Source of the DNA: SHZI01 sp031409515
GTDB lineage: Bacteria > Pseudomonadota > Gammaproteobacteria > Steroidobacterales > GCA-2729495
Reading direction: 5' to 3'
Length of the DNA: 51,377 nt
Assembly (NCBI GenBank): GCA_031409515.1
Contig: JANNXJ010000042.1
Location: forward strand, 1 to 51,377
Below the pieces are notes generated by a model. That model searched no databases. It saw only the letters and a program-made list of their open reading frames with translations, and was not told where the DNA came from. The position numbers were made by a program, and so were the translations under genes. Positions 41,697 through 51,325 of the stretch are shown here, in pieces (position 1 is the first letter of the stretch; each line of letters begins with the position of its first letter).

Positions 41697-43340
41697 CTAG
41701 CTGCCCGACACTGACCGGTAGCCGGAAGTGATCGGGTAACGCCAGTCCCGGCCGAACGCGCGGCTCGAAATGCGGACCCCGGGGGGCGCCTGACGGCGCT
41801 TGTACTCGGCCCGCCGCACCATCTCCAGCACCCGCGCGGTTACCGCCGGCTCGAAGCCGCGGGCGGCGATCTCCTCCACGGAGCGGTTCTCCAGGATCAG
41901 TGCGTCAAGAATCGGATCGAGGACGTCGTAAGGGGGCAGTGAGTCGCTGTCCTTCTGATCGGGACGCAGTTCCGCACTGGGTGGCCGGGTGATCACGCGC
42001 TCCGGAATCACGGCCGACAGGGAATTCCGATAGCGGGCGAGCTTAAACACCAGCGTCTTGGTGCAGTCCTTGATCGGAGCGAAGCCGCCGGCCATGTCCC
42101 CATAGAGGGTGGCATACCCCACCGCCATCTCGCTCTTGTTGCCGGTCGCCAGCACCATGCGCCCCGACTTGTTCGAGATCGCCATGAGCAGGATGCCCCG
42201 GGCGCGGGACTGGAGGTTCTCTTCGGTCGTGTCTTCCGGCAGCCCGGCGAACAAGCCGGCTAGCGACGTGCGCGCGGCTTCCACGAGTCCGTCAATCGGC
42301 AGCACCTGGTAGTTCACGCCCATGTGCTGCGCCTGAGCCGCAGCATCCTCCTGACTCATGGTGGCGGTGTAGCGGTAGGGCATCATCACGGCCTGAACTG
42401 CCGCGGCACCGATCGCGTCCACGGCGATAGCCAGCGTCAGCGCTGAATCGATGCCCCCCGAAAGTCCAAGCACGACGCCGGGAAAGCCGTTCTTCCGGAC
42501 GTAGTCGCGAACCCCCAGGACCAGTGCGGCGTAGACGCTCGCCACAGCGTCCGGCAGCGGAGTTATCTGGCCGCTAACGCCGTCGGGTTCGAGACGGCCC
42601 CCAGTGCGCCGGAGCGTCACCACCGGCATGCAGGGCTCGAGGGCCGGCGCGCGAAACACCGTGCGGCCGCCACGCTCGACGACGCAGGAACCGCCATCGA
42701 ACACCAGCTCGTCCTGCCCGCCAACCATATTGAGATACACGAGCGGCAGGCCGGTCTCCCGGGCCCGGGCTGCCAGCACCTGTTCTCGCTGGGCCTGCTT
42801 GCCGATCTCAAAGGGCGAGCCGTTGATCGCGAGGATGACCTCCGCCCCGGCTGCAGTGGCCCGGGCCGAGGGCTCGGGCTGCCACAGGTCTTCACAGATG
42901 CCGAGTCCGAGCCTGATGCCCCGGAAGTCGACGACAGTGGGTCCGGTGCCCGGCGTGAAGTAGCGCTCCTCATCGAACACGCTGTAGTTCGGCAGGCAGC
43001 ACTTGCGGTAGTTGGCGACCTGCTTCCCGGCGACGAGCAGCGCCACGGAGTTGTAGATGTGGTGATCGGCGTATTCAGGGTAGCCGACGAGGGCCGCCAC
43101 CTCCCCGGTCCCGGCGGCGAGGCGCGCCAGACCCTCCGTCACCTGCCGGCGCAGGCCGGCATGGTAGAGCAGGTCTTCCGGCGGATACCCGCACAGCGCG
43201 AGTTCGGGAAACATCACCAGGTCGGCCGACCGGGCGCTCTGGACCTCGCCGAGCAAGGCACTGATGCGGGCAGTATTTCCCGCCACGTCCCCCACCAGGA
43301 AATTCTGCTGGGCAAGCGCGATGCGGAGGGCGTCGGTCAG
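41697..43340 (-). CDS. nadE: Glutamine-dependent NAD(+) synthetase
   Basis: A 547-residue enzyme that makes NAD from deamido-NAD with ammonia from glutamine. The N-terminal nitrilase-type amidase has Glu in FPELALCGYPP, Lys in YRKCCLPN and Cys in LGICEDLWQ; the C-terminal synthetase has the P-loop GLSGGIDSALT and ATGNKSEMAVGY. The conserved first strand (RIALAQQNFLVGDVAGN) extends upstream of GTG 43295, and no ATG, GTG or TTG exists before it in frame. CTG 43340 fits: it overlaps the sucD stop as CTGA and has GGAG eight bases upstream, giving TDALRIALAQ after the start. Confidence 0.93.
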   Translation of the reverse strand: MTDALRIALAQQNFLVGDVAGNTARISALLGEVQSARSADLVMFPELALCGYPPEDLLYHAGLRRQVTEGLARLAAGTGEVAALVGYPEYADHHIYNSVALLVAGKQVANYRKCCLPNYSVFDEERYFTPGTGPTVVDFRGIRLGLGICEDLWQPEPSARATAAGAEVILAINGSPFEIGKQAQREQVLAARARETGLPLVYLNMVGGQDELVFDGGSCVVERGGRTVFRAPALEPCMPVVTLRRTGGRLEPDGVSGQITPLPDAVASVYAALVLGVRDYVRKNGFPGVVLGLSGGIDSALTLAIAVDAIGAAAVQAVMMPYRYTATMSQEDAAAQAQHMGVNYQVLPIDGLVEAARTSLAGLFAGLPEDTTEENLQSRARGILLMAISNKSGRMVLATGNKSEMAVGYATLYGDMAGGFAPIKDCTKTLVFKLARYRNSLSAVIPERVITRPPSAELRPDQKDSDSLPPYDVLDPILDALILENRSVEEIAARGFEPAVTARVLEMVRRAEYKRRQAPPGVRISSRAFGRDWRYPITSGYRSVSGS

Positions 43341-44206
43341 CGCAGCAACTCCTGCATCGCGCTGCCGAGTTCGGCGGGCGAGCGCACCGTCCGGACGCCT
43401 GCCTTCTCGAGGGCGGCGAACTTGGCGGCTGCCGTGCCCTCGCCGCCGGAAACGATGGCGCCGGCATGACCCATGCGCTTGCCCGGCGGCGCGGTGACGC
43501 CGGCGATGTAAGCCACGACGGGCTTGGTCACGTGCTGCTGGATGTAGCGGGCGGCGGCCTCTTCATCGGTGCCGCCGATCTCACCCACCATGATGACGCC
43601 GTCCGTCGCCGGGTCCTGCTGGAACAACTCCAGGCAATCAATGAAATCCATGCCGCGCACCGGATCACCGCCGATGCCGATACAGGTGGTCTGGCCGAGG
43701 CCATTGCGGGTGGTCTGGTACACGGCCTCGTAAGTCAGCGTGCCCGAGCGGGACACGATGCCCACCCGGCCGGGCTGATGAATGAAGCCGGGCATGATCC
43801 CGATCTTGCACTCGCCCGGCGTGATGATCCCGGGGCAATTGGGGCCGATCAGGCGGCAGTCGTGCTCCTTGAGCGCCGCCTTGACCCGCACCATGTCGAG
43901 CACGGGGATGCCCTCGGTGATGCAGACGACCAGTTTCACGCCCGCGTCCGCGGCGGCGAGGATGGCATCGGCGGCGCCGGGGGCCGGGACGAAAATCACG
44001 CTGACCTCGGCGCCCGTGGCTTTGACCGCTTCCGGCATGGTGTTGTAGACAGGAATGCCGAGATGTTGGGTGCCGCCCCGGCCTGGCGTGCAGCCGGCCA
44101 CGATCTGCGTGCCGTATTCGATGCACTGCTGGGCGTGGAATGATCCCTGCTTGCCGGTGAGGCCCTGGCAGATGATCTTCGAATTCTTGTTGACGAGTAC
44201 GCTCAT
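43337..44206 (-). CDS. sucD: Succinyl-CoA ligase, alpha subunit
   Basis: A 289-residue alpha subunit of succinyl-CoA synthetase (TCA cycle, ADP/GDP-forming). CoA-binding Rossmann domain (GLTGKQGSFHAQQCIEYGT), GPNCPGIITPGE, and the phosphorylated active-site histidine in MGHAGAIVSGG. AGGA lies seven bases before ATG 44206 and directly abuts the end of REP element 1, so the repeat's hairpin could affect its translation. It overlaps nadE by four bases. Confidence 0.97.
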   Translation of the reverse strand: MSVLVNKNSKIICQGLTGKQGSFHAQQCIEYGTQIVAGCTPGRGGTQHLGIPVYNTMPEAVKATGAEVSVIFVPAPGAADAILAAADAGVKLVVCITEGIPVLDMVRVKAALKEHDCRLIGPNCPGIITPGECKIGIMPGFIHQPGRVGIVSRSGTLTYEAVYQTTRNGLGQTTCIGIGGDPVRGMDFIDCLELFQQDPATDGVIMVGEIGGTDEEAAARYIQQHVTKPVVAYIAGVTAPPGKRMGHAGAIVSGGEGTAAAKFAALEKAGVRTVRSPAELGSAMQELLR

Positions 44207-44216
44207 GAAATGTCCT

Positions 44217-44270
44217 GTAGGAGCGCCTTCAGGCGCGATCTGTCGTGTTCGCGGCTGAAGCCGCTCCTAC
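44217..44270. repeat. REP element 1 (paired inverted GTAG repeats), forms the end of sucC
   Basis: Left unit GTAGGAGCGCCTTCAGGCGC and right unit, inverted, GTAGGAGCGGCTTCAGCCGC, joined by a short spacer. Each is itself a hairpin. On the minus strand it encodes the last 13 residues and the stop of SucC and ends just before the sucD ribosome site. GTAG-headed REPs are typical of elements moved by RAYT transposases. Confidence 0.92.
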
Positions 44271-45422
44271 GGCGGCGACGGCCTTGCGGGCTGCATCGGT
44301 GAGGTCATCGGCGGCTGTGATGGCCAGGCCGCTGTCCTTCAGCATCTTCCGGCCCTGATCCACGTTGGTGCCCTCGAGGCGGACCACCACGGGCACCGCC
44401 ACGCTCACGTCCCGCACCGCGCTGATGATGCCCTCGGCGATCAGGTCGCAGCGGACGATGCCGCCAAAGATGTTCACCAGGATCACTTTCACCTGGGGAT
44501 TGGAGAGGATCAGCTTGAAGGCCGCTGCGACCCGCTCCGGCGTGGCGCCACCGCCCACGTCGAGGAAGTTGGCCGGCGCGCCACCGTGGAGCTTGATGAG
44601 ATCCATGGTGGCCATCGCCAGTCCGGCACCATTCACCATGCAGGCGATGTTGCCGTCGAGGGAGACATAGTTCAGGTCGTGCTCGGCAGCCCGGCGCTCC
44701 ATGTCGTCTTCCTGGCTGGGGTCCCGCATGGTCTGCAGTTCCCGCTGCCGGAACAGCGCGTTCTCATCGATGTTGATCTTGCCGTCGAGGGCGACCAGGT
44801 CGCCGGCGGCCGTCACGATGAGGGGATTGATTTCCAGCAGACTGGCGTCGCAGTCGTTGAAGAGTCGGTAGAGCTTCATCGCCATCGCCACGAACTGGGT
44901 GACCTGCTCGTTGGTCAGGCCCAGGCCGTAACCCAGCTGCCGCGCCTGGTAGGGCTGCAGGCCAGCGGCGGGATTGACGGCGGTTGTGAGGATCTTTTCC
45001 GGCGTCGTCGCGGCCACTTCCTCGATGTCCATGCCGCCGGCTGCCGAGCCGATGAAAGCGATGCGCTCCTTGCTGCGATCGACGAGCAGGCTCAGGTAGA
45101 GCTCCCGGGCAATCTCGCTGCCGGATTCCACATAGACCTGGTTCACAGGCATGCCCTGGGGACCGGTCTGCTTGGTGACGAGCCGGGTGCCGAGCATGCT
45201 CCGGGCCAGCTGGCCCACCTCCTCCGGGCTGCGGGCCAGCTTTACGCCACCCGCCTTGCCCCGGCCACCCGCGTGGACCTGGGCTTTCACCACCCAGACC
45301 TTGCCCCCAATCCGCCCCGCCGCGGCCGCGGCCTGGGCTGAGGTGGCAGCGACTTCGCCCGCCGGCACGGGAATCTGAAAGCGCCGAAACAGCTCTTTAG
45401 CCTGGTATTCGTGGAGATTCAT
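44229..45422 (-). CDS. sucC: Succinyl-CoA ligase, beta subunit
   Basis: A 397-residue ATP-grasp beta subunit, partner of SucD. Clear family start MNLHEYQAKELFRRF, KAQVHAGGRGKAGGVKL, EINPLIV, and GGIVRCDLIAEGI. Conserved sequence ends near DDLTDAARKAVAAV; the remaining residues (VGAASAANTTDRA) and the stop codon come from REP element 1. The gap to sucD is 22 bases. Divergent from pilS. Confidence 0.97.
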   Translation of the reverse strand: MNLHEYQAKELFRRFQIPVPAGEVAATSAQAAAAAGRIGGKVWVVKAQVHAGGRGKAGGVKLARSPEEVGQLARSMLGTRLVTKQTGPQGMPVNQVYVESGSEIARELYLSLLVDRSKERIAFIGSAAGGMDIEEVAATTPEKILTTAVNPAAGLQPYQARQLGYGLGLTNEQVTQFVAMAMKLYRLFNDCDASLLEINPLIVTAAGDLVALDGKINIDENALFRQRELQTMRDPSQEDDMERRAAEHDLNYVSLDGNIACMVNGAGLAMATMDLIKLHGGAPANFLDVGGGATPERVAAAFKLILSNPQVKVILVNIFGGIVRCDLIAEGIISAVRDVSVAVPVVVRLEGTNVDQGRKMLKDSGLAITAADDLTDAARKAVAAVGAASAANTTDRA

Positions 45423-45549
45423 GCGGATGTGCCCGGAGCGGAAGGCGGCTATTGTGGGGGAATTGTGCGCTGAGTCAAAGTGGGAGGGCGGTCACGCATC
45501 CCGCCGCGCCGCCAGACATAATGCCCGTTGGCATTCCCGGTCTGCACGC

Positions 45550-47205
45550 ATGGCTACTGCCGAACAGACGCTCCACACACCGCTGCGCGCGCCCGCGGAG
45601 GAGTTCACCCGGACCATCGGCAACGATGTGTCCCGGCGGGTGCTGCGCTTCGTTGGGGTGTTCCGCGCCGTGATCAGCTCCGCCATGCTGATCATTGCCC
45701 TGGGCTACCCGGTCGCGCCGATTCTGGGCACCCGGAATCCCGAACTCTTCCTCCTGGCCGCAGCGGCCTACTGCCTGCTGTCCCTGGCGATACTGGCCTG
45801 GCAGTGGCAGCGGCCCGTGATCCTGCCCCGGGTGGCCCTGCTGGAGCTGGGCGCCGACATTCTCGCGGTGACGGTGCTGATGCACGCGAGCGGCGGCATC
45901 CAGAGCGGCATCGGCGGCCTGCTGGTCGTCTTCGTCGGCGCGGCGAGCCTCACCCTCAGGGGCCGGCAGGCCTTTTTCGCGGCGGCAGTGGCCGCCCTTG
46001 CGGTGCTCGCGGAACAAGCCATCAGCGTGCTGGACCAGACCGCGCCCAGCGGGGAGTTCGTGGCCTCCGGGGTCCTGGGCGCCATCATTTTCATGATTGC
46101 CTCGGCCGCCTGGCCGCTGGCCCGGCGGCTGGAGGAAAGCGAGGCGCTGGCCCGCCAGCGAGGCATCGACCTGGCCAATCTCGCCCAGCTCAACGAGTAC
46201 GTCATCCAGAACCTGCGGGAGAGCATCGTGGTGGTGGATGAAGCGAACCGCATCCGGCTGATCAACCAGTCCGCCGCGGAACACGCCGGCATCCGGACGC
46301 GGGAGCCGGGCCAGGACCTGGCGCGGCTGGCGCCTCATCTGAGCAGGATGCTCGCGGACTGGCGGCGCCAGGGCAATCCGTTGTTGCAGCCGCCCTCTTT
46401 CCTGTCTGCTGACGGAATCACTCGCATCAACGCCTATCTGGCGCCCCTCGGTGGCCGCGAGGACGGGCCTGTGCTGATGTTCCTGGAAGACGCGGGGCTC
46501 CTGGCGCAGAAGGTCCAGCAGTCGAAGCTGGCGGCGCTGGGGCGGCTGTCTGCCAGCATCGCCCACGAGATCCGCAACCCGGTGGGTGCTCTCAGCCACG
46601 CCAGCCAGCTGCTGGAGGAATCGGCCGGCTTGAGCGCGGCTGATCGCCGCCTCATCGACATCATCCAGACGAATTCGAAGCGCGTGAACGAGATCGTCGA
46701 GAACGTGCTGCAGCTCACCCGGCGGGAGAACAGCCGCCCGGAGCTCATCTACCTGGCCAGCTGGACCCGGGAGTTTGCCGCCGAGTTCAGCTCCACCCTC
46801 GAACTCCACGAAGGCCAGGTCACGGTGCTGGCGGCGGAGGACGTGGAAGTCCGCATGGACCCGAGCCATCTGCGCCAGATTGTCTGGAATCTCTGCGATA
46901 ACGCAGTGAAGTACGCCAGCAGCAACGGCGGGATTGCGGTGGAACTCAACTTCGGCCGGCTGCCGGGGAGTCGCCGCCCCTACCTGGAAGTGGCGGATTC
47001 CGGTCCCGGCATTCCGGAAGCCCTGCGGGAGCAGATCTTCGAGCCCTTCGCCACCGGCCGGAACGGCGGCAGTGGCCTCGGCCTCTTCATCTCCCGGGAG
47101 CTCTGCGAGTGCAACCGGGCCGCACTGATCCACGAGCCGCGCGCTGGCCGGGCTGGCAGTATCTTCCGCATCGTCTTCGCTGATCCGGCGCGGTGGGAGA
47201 ACTAG
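45550..47205 (+). CDS. pilS: Sensor histidine kinase PilS
   Basis: A 551-residue membrane kinase that controls pilin transcription with PilR. Six hydrophobic helices in residues about 35-195, a PAS domain (about 220-320, ESIVVVDEANRIRLIN), the phosphoacceptor in SIAHEIRNPVGALSHASQL, N box WNLCDNAVKYAS, and G boxes DSGPGI and GGSGLGLFIS. ATG 45550 (MATAEQ) is chosen; the frame is open upstream without conserved sequence. pilR begins three bases after the stop. Confidence 0.94.
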   Translation: MATAEQTLHTPLRAPAEEFTRTIGNDVSRRVLRFVGVFRAVISSAMLIIALGYPVAPILGTRNPELFLLAAAAYCLLSLAILAWQWQRPVILPRVALLELGADILAVTVLMHASGGIQSGIGGLLVVFVGAASLTLRGRQAFFAAAVAALAVLAEQAISVLDQTAPSGEFVASGVLGAIIFMIASAAWPLARRLEESEALARQRGIDLANLAQLNEYVIQNLRESIVVVDEANRIRLINQSAAEHAGIRTREPGQDLARLAPHLSRMLADWRRQGNPLLQPPSFLSADGITRINAYLAPLGGREDGPVLMFLEDAGLLAQKVQQSKLAALGRLSASIAHEIRNPVGALSHASQLLEESAGLSAADRRLIDIIQTNSKRVNEIVENVLQLTRRENSRPELIYLASWTREFAAEFSSTLELHEGQVTVLAAEDVEVRMDPSHLRQIVWNLCDNAVKYASSNGGIAVELNFGRLPGSRRPYLEVADSGPGIPEALREQIFEPFATGRNGGSGLGLFISRELCECNRAALIHEPRAGRAGSIFRIVFADPARWEN

Positions 47206-47208
47206 ACC

Positions 47209-48570
<1,362 letters not shown>

Positions 48571-48588
48571 CCTGGTCCGCCCAAAAGC

Positions 48589-48601
48589 GTCACAAAGTGA
48601 C
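48589..48601. promoter_or_regulatory. Candidate PilR enhancer site
   Basis: GTCAC-AAA-GTGAC is a perfect inverted repeat about 125 bases upstream of the sigma-54 promoter of pilA and 19 bases after the pilR stop, where an enhancer for PilR would be expected. The assignment rests on position only. Confidence 0.35.
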
Positions 48602-48723
48602 CTACAGCGTCCGATCAGCCCGGAAACCCTGGTGAGCTTATGTCGCCCCACCCGCAGCCGGACTCCCAGGTAAGTAGTTTTTTGCCTTTTACATCAATCA
48701 GATAGGGCCCAACAAACCTGGGC

Positions 48724-48739
48724 TGGCATGGAACCTGCA
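48724..48739 (+). promoter_or_regulatory. Sigma-54 promoter of pilA
   Basis: TGGCATGGAACCTGCA has the invariant GG (48725-48726) and GC (48737-48738) ten bases apart and matches the -24/-12 consensus well. Transcription should begin near 48750, giving a leader of about 64 bases to the pilA ATG. It fits control by PilR encoded just upstream. Confidence 0.85.
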
Positions 48740-48813
48740 AAGTTCCTCCCGCAGGCTTCGGCCGCAACGTGATTCTGGTTCTCGATCCCTTAAACCTTCT
48801 GGAGAGTGCACAC

Positions 48814-49317
48814 ATGATGAAAACAGTTCAAAAGGGCTTCACGCTCATCGAGTTGATGATCGTGGTGGCCATCATCGGCATCCTGGCCGCCATCGCCATT
48901 CCGGCCTACCAGGACTACACCATCCGTGCCCAGGTGACGGAAGGCCTGAACCTGGCCAGCGCCGTGAAGACGGGCGTGGCTGAGTCCTTTGCCAACACGG
49001 GTGAATGGCCGGCCGACTTCGACGCGGCTGGTGGCGGTGCCGACCTGCCGTCGGGCAAATACGTTTCCTCAGTCGACGTGTTAAACGGCACCATCACCAT
49101 CACCTTCGGCAACGAGGTCAATGCCACAATTGACACCGCAACCCTTGGTCTTCAGCCGGTACTTAGCGCCAACAACGACGTTGTGTGGCTGTGCGGGTTC
49201 TTCACGGGTGACGGCACCACGTTCTTGCAGCCAGCTGCCGGAGATTCTGGTGCTGCCGCGGCTGCTACCAGCCTAGACGGCAAGTACCTGCCCCAGTCCT
49301 GCCGCGACGACACCTGA
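48814..49317 (+). CDS. pilA: Type IV major pilin PilA
   Basis: A 167-residue type IVa prepilin. Short leader ending KG, then the methylated-Phe mature N-terminus FTLIELMIVVAIIGILAAIA with Glu at position 5. The C-terminal D-region has two cysteines (WLCGFF and LPQSCRDDT) that should form the disulfide loop. GGAG lies nine bases before ATG 48814 (ATG 48817 is also possible). Sigma-54 promoter before, strong terminator after, so it is its own transcription unit. Confidence 0.96.
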   Translation: MMKTVQKGFTLIELMIVVAIIGILAAIAIPAYQDYTIRAQVTEGLNLASAVKTGVAESFANTGEWPADFDAAGGGADLPSGKYVSSVDVLNGTITITFGNEVNATIDTATLGLQPVLSANNDVVWLCGFFTGDGTTFLQPAAGDSGAAAAATSLDGKYLPQSCRDDT

Positions 49318-49359
49318 TAAGGTAGCCCATGCCTTTAGGAGTCTCGTGAATCTGACTAA

Positions 49360-49394
49360 GGCCCCTGCCGCAAGGCAGGGGCCTTTTCTTTTTG
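49360..49394 (+). terminator. Rho-independent terminator of pilA
   Basis: GGCCCCTGCC (49360-49369), loop GCAA, GGCAGGGGCC (49374-49383), followed by TTTTCTTTTT. Perfect ten-pair stem, 42 bases after the pilA stop. Confidence 0.95.
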
Positions 49395-49569
49395 GAGGCC
49401 CATTTCGGCCCGGGCTGGCGCAGAAATCGGCGAAAGTCGTGCATTGGCCGGTTGCGTCAGCACGCAAACCTTAGTAACACTACACTTACCCTAATGTCGT
49501 CGTTGGGGCGCAGGGTCCGGGTGGACCGGCTGCGAGCCCGCTAATGGGCATTGGGGATGCAAGGAGCTT

Positions 49570-51294
49570 ATGGCCGTTTCCGCCACCAATTCCGCTCTGA
49601 GCGGCCTTTCCCGGCGGCTCGTGCAGGATGGCCTGATCGCTGAGAACGAGGTCCTCCAGGCCCTGAAGGGGGCCCAGGCCCAGCGCATCACGCTGGTCGC
49701 CTACTTGGTGGGACGGCAACTGATCCAGGCCCAGCAGATCGCCGTCGCCGCGGCCTCCGAATTCGGCGTGCCACTGCTCGACCTGGATGCCATGGACCTG
49801 GACATGGAGGCCGTCAAGTCGGTCGACCAGCGCCTGCTGGCCAAGCACCAGGTGATCCCGCTGGTCCTGCGGGGCAAGCGGCTGTTCCTCGGGGTGGCGG
49901 ATCCTACTGATCTGCCGGCCATCGACGAGATCAAGTTCCAGTCCGGGCTGCGCGTGGACCCCATCATCGTTGAGCAGGACAAGCTCGCGGCGATGGTTGC
50001 GAGGGCTCTGGAAGCCGTCGACACCTCCATGGGCTCCTTCACCGAGGACGACTTCGACCTCGAGAGTCTTGAGGTCAGCGGTGGCGACGACGATGTCGTG
50101 GGCGATGACGTCGCCCGGGACGACATTGAAGACGCACCGGTGGTGCGCTTCGTCAACAAGATCATGCTGGACGCGATCAAGCGGGGCGCCTCCGACATCC
50201 ACTTCGAACCCTACGAAAAGACCTACCGGGTGCGCACGCGCCTGGACGGCGTGCTGAAGCAGGTCGCGTCGCCGCCCCTGGCCCTGTCCAACAAGGTCAC
50301 CGCGCGGCTCAAGGTCATGTCCCGGCTGGATATCGCCGAGCGGCGCGTGCCCCAGGACGGCCGCATCAAGCTGCGGCTGTCGAAGAACCGGGCCATCGAC
50401 TTCCGCGTGAACTCCTGCCCCACCCTCTTCGGCGAGAAAGTGGTGCTGCGTATCCTCGACCCGACCGCCGCCAAGCTCGGCATCGAGGTGCTGGGCTACG
50501 AAGACTTCCAGCGCAAGCTCTACCTGGACGCCCTCGCCAAGCCCTACGGCATGATTCTCGTCACGGGCCCCACGGGCAGCGGCAAGACGGTGTCCCTGTA
50601 CACCGGCATCAACATCCTGAACACCGAAGACCGGAACATCTCCACCTGCGAAGACCCGGTGGAAATCAACGTGCCTGGCATCAACCAGGTCAACGTCAAT
50701 CCCAAGGTCGGGCTGCACTTCGCCACGGCGCTCAAGGCCTTCCTCCGGCAGGACCCGGACGTGATCATGGTCGGCGAAATCCGCGACCTGGAAACCGCCG
50801 AGACCGCCATCAAGGCCGCCCAGACGGGCCACCTGGTGCTGTCCACGCTGCACACGAACGATGCGCCCCGTACCTTAAGCCGTCTCGTCGACATGGGCGT
50901 GAAGCCCTACGCCATTGCCACGTCCATCCACCTGATCATTGCCCAGCGCCTCGCCCGGCGCCTCTGCGAGCAGTGCAAGGAACAGCGGGACATCCCGGAG
51001 GAAGCCCTGCTGCAGGAGGGTTTTGCCCGGGAAGACCTCCAGGGCCTCCGGATCTTCGGCCCGGTGGGCTGCAAGGCCTGCAATGACGGCTACAAGGGCC
51101 GGGTGGGTATCTACCAGGTGATGCCCGTCACGGAAGCCATTGGCCGCATCATTCTGGCCGGTGGCAACACCGTCCAGATCGAGGAGCAGTCCATCAAGGA
51201 CGGGGTCTGGACCCTGCGGCGCTCCGCGCTGCATAAAGTTAAGATGGGCGTCACAAGTCTTGAGGAAATCAACCGCGTTACGCTTGAGTCTTGA
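49570..51294 (+). CDS. pilB: Type IV pilus assembly ATPase PilB
   Basis: A 574-residue hexameric extension ATPase. N-terminal GspE-type domain (residues about 1-150), acidic linker, then the secretion ATPase core: Walker A GPTGSGKT, Asp box EDPVEI, Walker B MVGEIRDLETAE, His box TGHLVLSTLHTN, and the zinc-binding cysteines in CEQC and CKAC. AAGGAG precedes ATG 49570. The 252-base gap to pilA holds the pilA terminator and should hold a pilB promoter that I cannot define; TTGCGT (49452) with TAACAC 17 bases on is only a weak candidate. Confidence 0.97.
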   Translation: MAVSATNSALSGLSRRLVQDGLIAENEVLQALKGAQAQRITLVAYLVGRQLIQAQQIAVAAASEFGVPLLDLDAMDLDMEAVKSVDQRLLAKHQVIPLVLRGKRLFLGVADPTDLPAIDEIKFQSGLRVDPIIVEQDKLAAMVARALEAVDTSMGSFTEDDFDLESLEVSGGDDDVVGDDVARDDIEDAPVVRFVNKIMLDAIKRGASDIHFEPYEKTYRVRTRLDGVLKQVASPPLALSNKVTARLKVMSRLDIAERRVPQDGRIKLRLSKNRAIDFRVNSCPTLFGEKVVLRILDPTAAKLGIEVLGYEDFQRKLYLDALAKPYGMILVTGPTGSGKTVSLYTGINILNTEDRNISTCEDPVEINVPGINQVNVNPKVGLHFATALKAFLRQDPDVIMVGEIRDLETAETAIKAAQTGHLVLSTLHTNDAPRTLSRLVDMGVKPYAIATSIHLIIAQRLARRLCEQCKEQRDIPEEALLQEGFAREDLQGLRIFGPVGCKACNDGYKGRVGIYQVMPVTEAIGRIILAGGNTVQIEEQSIKDGVWTLRRSALHKVKMGVTSLEEINRVTLES

Positions 51295-51325
51295 TATCGT
51301 GCCAATTGGGCGCTGGGCAGCGGCT

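Noticed and set aside
49547..49560. GG-N10-GC sigma-54-like sequence just before pilB
   Set aside because: Transcription would begin at or after the pilB ATG, so it cannot serve the gene; chance match in GC-rich DNA.
49486..50853. Open frame of 455 codons opposite pilB
   Set aside because: Antisense shadow of pilB with His/Gln/Gly-rich sequence and no family features.
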